64,000 nucleotides of DNA from assembly GCA_016713665.1 (NCBI GenBank), contig JADJOR010000009.1, positions 565,561-629,560 on the forward strand, in the 5' to 3' direction. The position numbers were made by a program, and so were the translations under genes. Source of the stretch: Deltaproteobacteria bacterium (lineage in GTDB: Bacteria > Myxococcota_A > UBA9160 > UBA4427). Below, one piece after another: positions 24,935 to 33,701 of the stretch (its first letter is position 1; every line of letters begins with the position of its first letter). Under the pieces are notes generated by a model. It saw only the letters and a list, made by a program, of their open reading frames with translations. It was not told the origin of the DNA and did not search any database.

Positions 24935-25897
24935 ATGCCCCCCGAATCGATCCGCGTTCCGAGTCCGGCCCTGCCCGCGAACCTCGAAGAGGCGATCCGC
25001 GCGCTCAAGCGCGAGAAGGGCGCCGTCCTGCTCGCCCACTACTACCAGGAGTCGGAGGTCCAGGACCTGGCCGACGTGGTCGGCGACTCGCTCCAGCTCG
25101 CGCGCGCGGCGCAGAAGATCGAGTGCGAGCGGATCGTCTTCTGCGGCGTCCACTTCATGGCGGAGACGGCGGCGATCCTGAACCCGGGGATCCCGGTGAT
25201 CGTGCCGGACATGAAGGCCGGCTGCTCGCTGGCGGACGGCTGCCCGGCGGACGAGTTCAAGGCGTTCGTCGCGGCCCATCCGGGCGCCAAGGTCCTGACC
25301 TACATCAATGCGTCGGCGGCGGTGAAGGCGATGAGCGACCTGATCTGTACCTCGTCGAACGCGGTCAAGATGGTCGAGCATTTCAAGGGTGAGAAGCTGA
25401 TCTTTGCCCCGGATCGCCACCTCGCCCGCTGGGTCGCGCGGGAGACCGGTCGCAATGATCTGATCGTCTGGCCCGGGGCCTGCATCGTCCACGAGCAGTT
25501 CAGCGCCAAGGGCCTCGCGAAGCTCAAGCTCGCGCATCCGGACGCGGAGGTGCTGGCCCATCCCGAGTGCGAGCAGGCCGTGCTCGACCAGGCGGACTTC
25601 ATCGCGAGCACGACGGGCATCATCGAGCGCGCGGTCGCGTTCCCCGATCGCCCGGCGATCATCGCGACCGAGGACGGCGTCTTCCACGCGATCCAGAAGC
25701 GGGTGCCGGACAAAGAGCTCTACCAGGCGCCGGGGCTCGACGAGAGCTGCGCCTGCAATCGCTGTCCCTACATGCGACTCAATACGCTCGAGAAGCTCTA
25801 CCTCTGCCTCGTGAACGACGGCCCCCGGGTCACCGTCCCCGAGGAGCTCGCGAAGCAGGCGCGGATCCCGATCGAGAAGATGCTCGCGCTCTCGTAG
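24935..25897 (+). CDS. nadA: Quinolinate synthase
   Basis: A 320-residue NadA. The three iron-sulfur cysteines are in F-C-G-V-H-F-M-A-E-T, W-P-G-A-C-I-V-H and C-N-R-C-P-Y-M. Other landmarks are LLAHYYQ, Y-I-N-A-S-A-A-V-K-A and HPEC. The enzyme condenses iminoaspartate with dihydroxyacetone phosphate to quinolinate for NAD synthesis in the cytoplasm. No nadB or nadC is adjacent. The 3' end overlaps the convergent PEP-CTERM gene by 68 nt. Confidence 0.95.
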   Translation: MPPESIRVPSPALPANLEEAIRALKREKGAVLLAHYYQESEVQDLADVVGDSLQLARAAQKIECERIVFCGVHFMAETAAILNPGIPVIVPDMKAGCSLADGCPADEFKAFVAAHPGAKVLTYINASAAVKAMSDLICTSSNAVKMVEHFKGEKLIFAPDRHLARWVARETGRNDLIVWPGACIVHEQFSAKGLAKLKLAHPDAEVLAHPECEQAVLDQADFIASTTGIIERAVAFPDRPAIIATEDGVFHAIQKRVPDKELYQAPGLDESCACNRCPYMRLNTLEKLYLCLVNDGPRVTVPEELAKQARIPIEKMLALS

Positions 25898-26471
25898 CGA
25901 GGGCGAGCAGGCCGCAGCCGAAGGCGAGCGCGGTCGCGATCCCGGGCTCGGGGACCGAGACGATCAGCGTCACGTCCGGCGTGCGCACCGCGCCGACGCT
26001 CGCGCCGGGGCCGGTGCCGTCGAGGTATTCGCCGCGGGTCAGGACGACGAAGCCGGTGTTGCCGGTCAGGCCGATCGTCAGGAGATTCGCGGTAGCGGCG
26101 GTCGAGCCGGCGAGATCGTTGCCGGCGGTGACGCGGATGCGCTTGCCCGTCACGAAGGGCGAGGGCGAGAACAGGCACGGCACGGCCTGGCAGGCGAAGC
26201 CGGTCGGGCTCAGCACGAGATTGCCGGTCGCCTCGATCTCGAATTCGCTGATGCCATAGAGCTTTCCGCCCTCGGCGCTGATCGGCGCGTAGTCGATGTC
26301 GATCAGCGCATTGTTGACCGCGCCGACGATGACGCGGATGCGTCCGGCCCCGGCGGCGGCCTCGTAGACGCGGAGCGTTCCGGCCGTCGCGGCGCCCGCG
26401 GCGAGGGCGAGGGCCGTGAAGACGATGGACGTGAAGGCGATGGCGAGTCCGAATCGCGTCCTCGGACCCAT
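25830..26471 (-). CDS. PEP-CTERM sorting-domain protein
   Basis: A 213-residue exported protein. The signal peptide is long and hydrophobic (LAIAFTSIVFTALALAAGAATA). The body is beta-rich without known domain. The tail reads V-P-E-P-G at about residue 180, hydrophobic segment, then basic residues; a 15-residue Ser/Arg extension follows and overlaps nadA. The ATG at 26471 has a strong GGAGG and is preferred to the two ATGs near 26525, which lack one. It follows the dockerin protease gene on the same strand by 59 nt, so the two may be made together as exported proteins. Confidence 0.82.
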   Translation of the reverse strand: MGPRTRFGLAIAFTSIVFTALALAAGAATAGTLRVYEAAAGAGRIRVIVGAVNNALIDIDYAPISAEGGKLYGISEFEIEATGNLVLSPTGFACQAVPCLFSPSPFVTGKRIRVTAGNDLAGSTAATANLLTIGLTGNTGFVVLTRGEYLDGTGPGASVGAVRTPDVTLIVSVPEPGIATALAFGCGLLALATRARASSRSGSAPASRAPRGR

Positions 26472-26530
26472 GGGTCCCCTCTTCCTCCACGACGAGCGCG
26501 GTGCGTTTCGACTGGATTCCATCATGATGA

Positions 26531-27886
26531 TCACGGCATCGCGTTCGGGCAGTGCTGCCCGAAGAGCGGGTTGAGGGTCCCGGCGGCGGCGTGGCGGATC
26601 AGGGTCGCATCGGTGCCATTGCAGGCTCCGTCGCCGGTTACGTCGCAGTTGTCGGGGACGAGGAACAAGGCCGCGCTGAGGCCGAGGGCGTGCCGCTTGA
26701 TGAAGGCCGCGTCGGTGTCGTTGACCTGACCCTCGCCGGTCACGTCGCCGCATTGACAGGCGTTGCCGATGCCGTCGGGTGCGGTGCTCGAGCCGAGGCC
26801 GCCGTTGTCGAGCTGATTGGCGTTCGCGACCCAGGGGCAGTTGTCGAATTGATTCGCGATGCCGTCGCGATCGGTGTCCTCGGTCGACAGATCGATCAGG
26901 GTCGAGATCCAGCCGATGCGATCCGAGATGCGCGACGCGACGCCGACGCCCGGGACGTTGACCGGATTCTCCGGAATGAACACCGCATTGCCCGGCGCGC
27001 CGACCCAGAGCCCGCCGAGATCGAAGAGCGCGGCTTCGAAATACGAACCGCTCGGGGCGCCGGCCACGTCGAGCTGGTACGGGCCCGTCGCGCCGAAGCT
27101 GACGCCGATCAGGCGCATCAAGCCCTGGCCATCCGCGGCGAACCAGGGACCGCCCGAATCCCCGGCCGTGAGGCCGGCCTCCTGGGGCAGTCCGTTGATC
27201 TCGAAGCGGGCGTAGATCTGGTTGTTGTTGAGGGTGCCGGTGACGACGTTGCGGCCCCAGCTGATCGCGCCGTCGGGATTGGCGGCCGTCCAGCCCTTGA
27301 GCTCGGTGCCGACGAAGAGCTCGCTGTCCGGGGCGCCACCGCGACCGAAGATCGTCGCCGTCTTGCTCGCCTCGTAGCCCGAGCCGTTCAGCGGAACCCA
27401 GTCCTGGAAGGTTCCGGCGATCTCGACGATGCGCAGGTCGGAGCCGGGATCGTCGGTCCAGCCGACGATCGAGTAGGTCCCGACGTTCGGGCCGCCGGCG
27501 AACGTGATCGCATCGCCGGCGGCGATGCCGATGTGTTGGGCGGTGATGAAGTGGGTCGCGTCGATCGGCGTGCCGAGGAAGCCGCGGAATTGTCCGAGCA
27601 GGGCGTAGAGGGCGAGCTCGCTGGTCGTCAGACCCTGGGTCGTAGTCTGGCGCGTCGCCGTCGGGCTGCCGTCACTCGCGAGGATGGCCTGCGCTTCGCG
27701 CGGCGCGACGAGCAGCGGAAGCACGAGCCAGGACGCGAGCAGGGACAGCAGGGCCGGGAGGACGGCGAGTCGACGCGGGGCGGCGAGGCCCCCCGGACCG
27801 GATCGGGCGTTTCGGCGTCGCCTCGCCCGATCCCATCGCGCTGCACAGCCCGGCTGCCGGCTGTGCTCGTCGATTCGTGTCTTCAT
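26531..27886 (-). CDS. Exported trypsin-like serine protease with TSP3 and dockerin-like repeats
   Basis: A 451-residue secreted protein. After a long signal region, a chymotrypsin-fold domain shows FITAQHIG (His), DLRIVEIAG (Asp) and AGDSGGPWF (Ser). A calcium-binding D-T-D-R-D-G-I-A-N-Q-F-D-N-C-P motif of thrombospondin type 3 follows near residue 340, then two dockerin-like calcium loops: C-G-D-V-T-G-E-G-Q-V-N-D-T-D-A and C-D-V-T-G-D-G-A-C-N-G-T-D-A. The layout suggests a surface- or matrix-anchored protease with calcium-stabilised tail. No cohesin partner is in the window. ATG at 27886 is chosen over the GTG one codon upstream. Confidence 0.85.
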   Translation of the reverse strand: MKTRIDEHSRQPGCAARWDRARRRRNARSGPGGLAAPRRLAVLPALLSLLASWLVLPLLVAPREAQAILASDGSPTATRQTTTQGLTTSELALYALLGQFRGFLGTPIDATHFITAQHIGIAAGDAITFAGGPNVGTYSIVGWTDDPGSDLRIVEIAGTFQDWVPLNGSGYEASKTATIFGRGGAPDSELFVGTELKGWTAANPDGAISWGRNVVTGTLNNNQIYARFEINGLPQEAGLTAGDSGGPWFAADGQGLMRLIGVSFGATGPYQLDVAGAPSGSYFEAALFDLGGLWVGAPGNAVFIPENPVNVPGVGVASRISDRIGWISTLIDLSTEDTDRDGIANQFDNCPWVANANQLDNGGLGSSTAPDGIGNACQCGDVTGEGQVNDTDAAFIKRHALGLSAALFLVPDNCDVTGDGACNGTDATLIRHAAAGTLNPLFGQHCPNAMP

Positions 27887-27965
27887 CACGTCCGATTCCT
27901 GCGATCCGTGGTCCGGGATGCCCGCCCTGCATCCCCAGGTTCCGTATCCATGGCCGGGAACGAAT

Positions 27966-27998
27966 GGGGCGGGAGTCCCTTTGCAGGCCCCCCGCCCC
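27966..27998. other. Hairpin between the PEP-CTERM and protease genes
   Basis: A perfect 8-bp stem (GGGGCGGG 27966-27973 with CCCGCCCC 27991-27998) with a 17-nt loop lies between the end of the gene at 28062 and the protease start. It could be a weak terminator or attenuator; there is no T-run. Confidence 0.35.
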
Positions 27999-28061
27999 GC
28001 TCCGATCCGGTTCGTCTTAGACGGTCGCGACTGCTCGCGCAGCGCACCCGTCGTCGGCGAT

Positions 28062-28823
28062 TCAATTCCTTCGTCGGCGTCCCGCGAGCACGCCGAGGCC
28101 GCCCAGGATCAGGATGCCCGTCGAGGGCTCCGGGGTGCGCGCGATGGCGTCGACCGTGAGCGACACGAAATCAGCGTCGCGCTTGCGGATCAGGGCGAGG
28201 CCCCCCGAGCCGTCGTGGCTGGCCGTGAGCACGTTGCCGAACTGCACGTTCAATCGGGTCGCGTCGCCGATCCGACCGGCGGCGGCGACGATCGCGTCGA
28301 TGTCGATCACGCCGCTGGTGCCGAGGATGACGCTGTTGGGCGGATTGATGCCGAAGCCGATGATCGAGAGCGTCCCCGACGGCGAGAACAGGACCGAGAC
28401 GTTCGAGCTGATGCCGCTCACCGCCACGCCATCGAGCTCGACGACGCCGATCGTGAGCGTCGCCGTGACGCTCACCGTGGCCTGACCCGACGGATCGAAG
28501 GACTGCAGCGCGTAGTCGAGACCCTCGGTGATCTCGATCTGGGCGAGCTTCTTGCCGCTGACGGCCGCGATGTCGAGGCTCAGGGTGTCGGACGTCGTCG
28601 CGGTGCACTGGGTGCACGACGCCTGGAAGGTCGTCGGCGTGAAGTCGAGGCTGTCGAGGCTGACCGAAGGCGCCCCGAAGAGACCGTTCACGTCGCTCAC
28701 GTTCAGGTACGAGACGGAGCCCGTCGGGTCCGTGTAGCTGCCGTAGGTCGCGGCGCTCGCGTTTCCGGCGAGGCCGAGCGAGGCGGCGGAGGCGAGGACC
28801 AGGAGGGTGAGGATTCTCTGCAT
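28062..28823 (-). CDS. PEP-CTERM protein (paralogue 1 of 3)
   Basis: A 253-residue exported protein with signal peptide ending NASA-ATYG. The mature part starts Y-G-S-Y-T-D-P-T-G-S-V-S-Y-L-N-V-S-D-V-N-G-L-F-G-A-P, which recurs in the next two genes upstream, so they are paralogues. A cysteine pair (SCTQC) and a long beta-rich region follow, then K-R-D-A-D-F and the sorting tail T-P-E-P-S-T-G-I-L with hydrophobic helix and RRRRN. It is the most diverged of the three. Surface or matrix location is inferred from the exosortase tail. Confidence 0.85.
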   Translation of the reverse strand: MQRILTLLVLASAASLGLAGNASAATYGSYTDPTGSVSYLNVSDVNGLFGAPSVSLDSLDFTPTTFQASCTQCTATTSDTLSLDIAAVSGKKLAQIEITEGLDYALQSFDPSGQATVSVTATLTIGVVELDGVAVSGISSNVSVLFSPSGTLSIIGFGINPPNSVILGTSGVIDIDAIVAAAGRIGDATRLNVQFGNVLTASHDGSGGLALIRKRDADFVSLTVDAIARTPEPSTGILILGGLGVLAGRRRRN

Positions 28824-28866
28824 GTTCGTTCCTTTGACGTCGAGCGGAGTGCAGGGGCGAGGCGAG

Positions 28867-28899
28867 GCGGGCCGGGGCGTCGTCGCGCGCCCGGCCCGC
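28867..28899 (-). terminator. Hairpin after the second PEP-CTERM paralogue
   Basis: GCGGGCCGGG plus CG (28867-28879) pairs with CG plus CCCGGCCCGC (28888-28899), 12 bp with a one-base bulge, directly downstream of the stop of the gene at 28909-29676. There is no clear T-run, so terminator function is an inference. Confidence 0.45.
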
Positions 28900-28908
28900 G
28901 ATCATTCC

Positions 28909-29676
28909 TCAGCGGGCGGTCTTGCGGACGCGACCCGAAGCGAGGCCGAGCAGGCCGAGGCCCATCAGGAGCGCGGTGCCCGGCTCGGGGACCACCGTGA
29001 TGGCGAGCCCGTCGATGTCCTTCTTCTCGATCCGCGCCGAAGCGCCGGAGTCCGCGAAGGCCGTCAACGTGTTCGACAGGCTGATGCGCACGAGCGTCGC
29101 CTGGCCCGAACCGCCGTCGCCGGCGATCACCGAGTCGACGTCGACCGAGAGCAGACCCGTCCAGATCTGGGTTCCGGTGAAGTCGTTCGTCGTGTACTGG
29201 CCGCCGTTCGTGAAGACCATCTGGGCGTTCTCATTGAGCCCATTGACCGCGACGCCGTCGATCTCGAGCACGTCGATGAAGACGTTGGCGACGACGGTCG
29301 TGGCGGCGAAGGCGTTGAGGAACGACGAGAGGGTCGTGTCACCGGCCTCGGTCAGGACGATGGTGTCGATGTACTGGCCGGCGTCCGCGTCGATGTCCAT
29401 GACGAGGGTGTCGGAGACGCTCGCCGGGGTCGGCGGGCAGCCCGGGCTCGAGGCGCAATCCGCCTCGAAGGTGCTCGGGCTGAAGTCGAGCGAGTTGCCG
29501 CTGACGGTCGGGGCTCCGAAGAGGCCGTTCACGTCGGCGACGTTGTTGAACGAGACCGTGCCGGTCGGGCTGGCGAAGTTGCCGTAGGAGGCGGCGCTCG
29601 AAACCGAAGCCGAACCTGCGAGGACGACGGAGAACGCGAGCGCGAGCGTCCCCGTCGAGAACATATGCCGATGCAT
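28909..29676 (-). CDS. PEP-CTERM protein (paralogue 2 of 3)
   Basis: A 255-residue exported protein. After the signal peptide (ending VSSA-ASYG) come NVADVNGLFGAPTVSGNSLDFSP, C-A-S-S-P-G-C, LTEAGDTTLSSFLNAF and the conserved I-E-K-K-D-I-D-G-L-A. The tail V-P-E-P-G-T-A-L-L-M-G-L-G-L-L-G-L-A and a basic end make a textbook PEP-CTERM. It is very similar to the gene at 29948-30694 over the whole length, indicating a recent duplication. The ATG at 29676 has AGGGG just upstream; a second ATG lies 4 codons later. Confidence 0.88.
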   Translation of the reverse strand: MHRHMFSTGTLALAFSVVLAGSASVSSAASYGNFASPTGTVSFNNVADVNGLFGAPTVSGNSLDFSPSTFEADCASSPGCPPTPASVSDTLVMDIDADAGQYIDTIVLTEAGDTTLSSFLNAFAATTVVANVFIDVLEIDGVAVNGLNENAQMVFTNGGQYTTNDFTGTQIWTGLLSVDVDSVIAGDGGSGQATLVRISLSNTLTAFADSGASARIEKKDIDGLAITVVPEPGTALLMGLGLLGLASGRVRKTAR

Positions 29677-29947
29677 CCCCTTGCTCCCATGCTCGGCGAC
29701 CGGTCTCCCGGAGCCGAGCGGCTGACTGCTCGGGCGCCTCGGACTCCGCGTCGGCCTCGATCTTCCGATCGTGCCGCCGGGATTCCTCGCTGCCCGACGG
29801 GGCCCCCCTCCCAAGAAGACCCGCTGCAGTGCTCTACTGTGTATTCGATCAGGAAATCGTCGAGCCTACCCCTGTCTGCTTCCGGTCTGCGTTCGGTCAG
29901 GTGGTGAGTCGTGAGGCGTCCGACGAGCGTCGGACGGGAGTCGAGGA

Positions 29948-30694
29948 CTAGCGATCGCCGCGTCGGATCGAGGCGAGGCCGAGCAGGCCGAGGCCCATCA
30001 GGAGCGCCGTGCCGGGCTCGGGGACGACCGTGATCGCGAGGCCGTCGACGTCCTTCTTCTCGATCCGAGCTGCCGCGCCGCTCGCCGCGTAGGCGATCAG
30101 CGTGTTGTTCAGGTTGAGCTGGACGCGGGTGGCGCGGCCCGTGCCGCCGTTGGCCGCGATGATCGCGTCGAGATCGATCAGCAGGGAGCCGGTCCAGATG
30201 TGGGTGCCCGGGCCTTCGTCCGTCGTCTCGAACTGGCCGTTCTGCGTGAACGACATCTGGGCGTTCGCGTTGATGTTGTTGACCGAGACGTTGTCGATCT
30301 CGAAGATGTCGACGAACACCGTCGCGGTCACCTGCGTCGCGCCGAGCGCATTCAGGAAGCTCGCGAGCGTGGTGTCGCCGGCCTCGCTCAGCTGGATGTC
30401 GTCGAGGAAGGATCCACTATTGGCCTGGATCGTGATCGTCAGCGTGTCGTCGACGATGACCGGGCTCGGCGGGCAGCTCGCCGAGAGGGCGCAGTCCGCC
30501 TCGAAGGCGTTCGGGCTGAAGTCGAGCGAGTCGCCGCTCACCGTCGGCGCCCCGAACAAGCCGTTCTGGTCCGCGACGTCGAGGAACGTCACGGTCGTGC
30601 CGTTGAAGGGACCGGGGTACGAAGCCGCGTGGCTGGTCGACGAGAAGAGGAGCGTGGAGCAGATCGCGAACGCAGCAGGGGCGATGAAACGCAT
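29948..30694 (-). CDS. PEP-CTERM protein (paralogue 3 of 3)
   Basis: A 248-residue exported protein and the closest relative of the gene at 28909-29676. It shares LDVADQNGLFGAPTVSGDSLDFSPNAFEADC, LSEAGDTTLASFLNALGA, A-A-R-I-E-K-K-D-V-D-G-L-A and an identical sorting tail V-P-E-P-G-T-A-L-L-M-G-L-G-L-L-G-L-A. The ATG at 30694 follows GGAAGG and begins the signal peptide (MRFIAPAAFAICSTLLF). A 271-nt spacer separates it from paralogue 2, so the genes may have their own promoters. Confidence 0.88.
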   Translation of the reverse strand: MRFIAPAAFAICSTLLFSSTSHAASYPGPFNGTTVTFLDVADQNGLFGAPTVSGDSLDFSPNAFEADCALSASCPPSPVIVDDTLTITIQANSGSFLDDIQLSEAGDTTLASFLNALGATQVTATVFVDIFEIDNVSVNNINANAQMSFTQNGQFETTDEGPGTHIWTGSLLIDLDAIIAANGGTGRATRVQLNLNNTLIAYAASGAAARIEKKDVDGLAITVVPEPGTALLMGLGLLGLASIRRGDR

Positions 30695-31019
30695 GTGTCG
30701 AATCCTTCCCAAGATTCTTGCCCGCAAAGCCACAGCCTCCCTCGACCGCAACTCACCGGCAAAACGATCCTATCACGGGGCTTTCGGTCTCGAACAATTA
30801 TTTTGGGGTTTCCATCGCAATGCCTCGCCACATTCGCGCAGTCGTCACCACTACGACAATTCCTCGTCGCGCCGCGCTCAGCTTGTCGCCCGCGGGGAAT
30901 CGTCGAGGGTGACCGGGGATGCGATGGCGGAGCGGGTAAGGAGCCGGCGGGGCAGCAGGCGGGTGGGGAGCCGGTAGAGCGCGGGTCGAGCGGGTCGTCG
31001 AGCCGCTCGCCGGGTCCGT
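30695..31019. other. Upstream region of the PEP-CTERM paralogue, AT-rich patch
   Basis: About 325 bases between manC and the PEP-CTERM gene. The part 30770-30870 has clearly lower GC than its surroundings. On the minus strand TTGTTC and GATAGG are 17 nt apart (about 30803 to 30775) and could be a promoter for the gene at 29948-30694. A sigma-54-like TGGC...TTGC occurs near 30816-30829 but its spacing is one base short. No gene is seen. Confidence 0.35.
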
Positions 31020-32468
31020 TCAGCGCGTCGACCCCTGTCGACCGTAGATGTCCTCGAAGCGGACGATGTCGTCCTCGCCGAGGTAGGACCCGGACTGGAC
31101 CTCGATCAGGATGAGCTCGGTCCTGCCCGGATTCTCGAGGCGATGGGACGCGCCGATCGGGATGTAGGTCGACTGGTTCTCGCCGAGGAGCATCTCCTGG
31201 TCGCCGTTGGTGATCCGGGCGGTGCCTGCGACGACGATCCAATGCTCCGCGCGGTGGTGGTGCATCTGCAGCGAGAGCTTGCCGCCCGGCTTCACCGAGA
31301 TCCGCTTGACCTGGAAGCGATCGCCCTCGGCGACGCCCTCGTAGTGGCCCCAGGGCCGGAAGACCCGCGCGTTGTGCTCCGTCTCGCTCCGACGGCTGCG
31401 CTCGAGGCGCGCCACGACGTCCTTTACTTCCTGTGCGCGGTCGCGGGGCGCGACCAGGATCGCGTCGGCCGTCTCGACGATGACGAGATCGCGCACACCG
31501 ATCGCCGTGACCAGCCGCTTGTCCGCGCGGACATAGCAGTTCTCGACGTCGACGAGCACGACGTCGCCGCTCGCGACGTTGCCCTTCTCGTCGTGCTCGC
31601 CGATCTCCCAGAGCGCGGTCCACGAGCCGACGTCGTTCCAGCCGATCCCGGCGGTGACGACCGCGGCGCGGGCGGTGTGCTCCATGAGGGCGTGATCGAT
31701 CGAGATCGACGGGCAGGCGGCGAAGGACGCGGAGTCGAGGCGCGTGAAGGTGAGGTCGGTCGCTGCCCCCTCGACCGCGCGGCGGCAGCACGCGACGAGC
31801 TCGGGCTGCAGCCGCTCGAGCTCCTCGAGCAGCGGCGTCACGGGGAACACGAACATCCCGCTGTTCCAGGCGTACTCGCCGGAGGCCAGGAAGGCCGTCG
31901 CGCGCGCGAGGTCGGGCTTTTCCACGAACTCGGCGATCGCGTGCACCCCGCCGAGCGTCGCGTGGGGCGTCCCGCGGCGGATGTAGCCGAAGCCGGTCTC
32001 CGGGCGTTCGGGCACGATCCCGAAGGTCGTGAGGCGACCCTCGCGCGCGGCGGCGGCCGCCTTGTCGACGGCCTCGCGAAATGCCCGGACGTCGCGAATC
32101 ACGTGGTCCGAGGGCAGCACGAGCAGGATCGCCTCCGGATCCCGCGCCGCGATCATGAGCGCCGCCGCCGCGATCGCGGGCGCCGTATTGCGCGCGACCG
32201 GCTCGAGGGCGATGGCAGCAGGCTCGATGCCGACCTCGCGGAGCTGCTCGGCGATGATGAAGCGATGGTCGTCGTTGCAGAGCAGGACGGGCGGCGCGAA
32301 GGCGGCGGGATCGTGGACGCGCAGCGCGGTCTCCTGCAGCAGCGTCTTCGGGCCGGCCAGCGGGAGCAGCTGCTTCGGGTAGGCGCGTCGGGACACGGGC
32401 CAGAGGCGGGTCCCCGAGCCGCCGGACAGGATCACGGGATGGATGAGGCGAGTCGGGGTCGTGGCCAT
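31020..32468 (-). CDS. manC: Mannose-1-phosphate guanylyltransferase/mannose-6-phosphate isomerase
   Basis: A 482-residue bifunctional enzyme of normal length. The nucleotidyltransferase domain opens V-I-L-S-G-G-S-G-T-R-L-W-P-V-S-R-x-x-Y-P-K-Q and carries LVLPSDHVI and VEKPD. The C-terminal cupin isomerase domain has FRPWGHYE, V-K-P-G-G-K-L-S-L-Q-M-H-H-H-R-A-E-H-W and ENQSTYIPIG. It makes GDP-mannose for exopolysaccharide or glycan synthesis. Its start is 1 nt after the MFS gene stop, so they are co-transcribed. Confidence 0.95.
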   Translation of the reverse strand: MATTPTRLIHPVILSGGSGTRLWPVSRRAYPKQLLPLAGPKTLLQETALRVHDPAAFAPPVLLCNDDHRFIIAEQLREVGIEPAAIALEPVARNTAPAIAAAALMIAARDPEAILLVLPSDHVIRDVRAFREAVDKAAAAAREGRLTTFGIVPERPETGFGYIRRGTPHATLGGVHAIAEFVEKPDLARATAFLASGEYAWNSGMFVFPVTPLLEELERLQPELVACCRRAVEGAATDLTFTRLDSASFAACPSISIDHALMEHTARAAVVTAGIGWNDVGSWTALWEIGEHDEKGNVASGDVVLVDVENCYVRADKRLVTAIGVRDLVIVETADAILVAPRDRAQEVKDVVARLERSRRSETEHNARVFRPWGHYEGVAEGDRFQVKRISVKPGGKLSLQMHHHRAEHWIVVAGTARITNGDQEMLLGENQSTYIPIGASHRLENPGRTELILIEVQSGSYLGEDDIVRFEDIYGRQGSTR

Positions 32469-32469
32469 G

Positions 32470-33672
32470 CTAGGTCGTCCTTCCGGCGCGCCGCAGGCGC
32501 AGCAGGCTCGGGAGGGCGAAGGCGACGCAGAGCAGGACGGAGATCCCGGCGACGGCGAACGCCGCCTGGTAGCCGGCGGCGGGACCGTGGGCGGCGCGGA
32601 CGTGCTCGCTGACGAGGCCGCCGGTGAGGGGGCCCAGGATGAAGCCGAGGCTGCCGGCCGTATTGAAGGCCCCGAGCGCCGTCGAGCGCACCGCCGCCGG
32701 GGCGAGCTCCGCCGTCATCAGCATCGACGGCACGAACATCACCGCCGCCGAGACGCCGGTCGCCGCCATGCCGAACGGGATGAAGGCCGTCGGCCAGAAT
32801 CCGAGGCTCGCGGTGAAGACGCCGTAGACGACGCTGCCGCCGCAGAGGAGCAGGGTCTTCGAGCGCCGATCGGCGAGCAGGCCGAACGGGAACGAGAGCA
32901 GCGCGAAGGGCAGCATGAAGGCCGAGATCCAGAGGCCGACCCGGGGCGGGGTCGCGCCGTGGAGGCCGGAGGCGAAGAGCGAGAAGGTCGTCGTATAGAA
33001 GCCGACGGTGAAGCGATCGATGAACGAGAAGAGCAGGGGGACGGCGAGGCTCCGGTTCTCGCGGAGCGTGGCGGCGATCGCCGCGAGACCCGGGCGCTCC
33101 TCGACCTCGTCGGGCTCGCGCAGGCTGATGGCGGCGAGGGCGGACGCGACGACGAGCAGGCCGGCTCCGGCCACGAGCGGCCGCAGCACGTCGACGCGGC
33201 CCAGCAGGCCGCCGATCGGTGCCCCGAGCGCGACGCCGAGCATCATGCCGGCCCCCGTCATGCCCATCACGAGCCCGCGCCGCTCGCTCCCGCCGAGGCT
33301 CGAGGCGACGGAGAGCGGCAGGGAGAGCGCGAAGATGTGGGCGCAGCCCTCGAAGAAGCGGATGCCGAGGAAGAGCGAGAAGGGGAGCTCGGCGGTCATC
33401 GCCAGGAAGCAGACGGCGTCGACGAGCAGCGCGGCGACGACCAGCGGTCGGCGCCGGCCGAAGCGATCGGCGAGGGCGCCGGCGACGGGCGCCGCGAGCG
33501 CCGCGCCGATCATGTTCACGACCATGAAGAGCGAGGTCAGCAGCTCGGAGACGAGAAAACGCTCCGCGACGAGCTTGCGGAGCACCGGGACCGGCAGCGT
33601 CACCGGCGCCATGATCGAGACGGCGACCAGGCCGAGCAGCGCGAGTCGACCGGCCGATACCCTCGTCGTCAT
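32470..33672 (-). CDS. Major facilitator superfamily transporter
   Basis: A 400-residue transporter with about 12 hydrophobic helices. The MFS loop motif G-A-L-A-D-R-F-G-R-R-R-P is between helices 2 and 3; the second half has the equivalent G-L-L-A-D-R-R-S-K. The ATG at 33672 has GAGGGA upstream. It follows mcl by 29 nt and precedes manC by 1 nt. The context could suggest export or import of a C4-C5 organic acid, but this is speculation; the substrate is unknown. Confidence 0.85.
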   Translation of the reverse strand: MTTRVSAGRLALLGLVAVSIMAPVTLPVPVLRKLVAERFLVSELLTSLFMVVNMIGAALAAPVAGALADRFGRRRPLVVAALLVDAVCFLAMTAELPFSLFLGIRFFEGCAHIFALSLPLSVASSLGGSERRGLVMGMTGAGMMLGVALGAPIGGLLGRVDVLRPLVAGAGLLVVASALAAISLREPDEVEERPGLAAIAATLRENRSLAVPLLFSFIDRFTVGFYTTTFSLFASGLHGATPPRVGLWISAFMLPFALLSFPFGLLADRRSKTLLLCGGSVVYGVFTASLGFWPTAFIPFGMAATGVSAAVMFVPSMLMTAELAPAAVRSTALGAFNTAGSLGFILGPLTGGLVSEHVRAAHGPAAGYQAAFAVAGISVLLCVAFALPSLLRLRRAGRTT

Positions 33673-33701
33673 CGCGCGTCCCTCATCGTCCCCCGTCGAG
33701 C

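Noticed and set aside
30816..30829. Sigma-54 promoter for the PEP-CTERM gene
   Set aside because: The GG-to-GC spacing is one base short of the consensus, and no similar site precedes the two paralogues.
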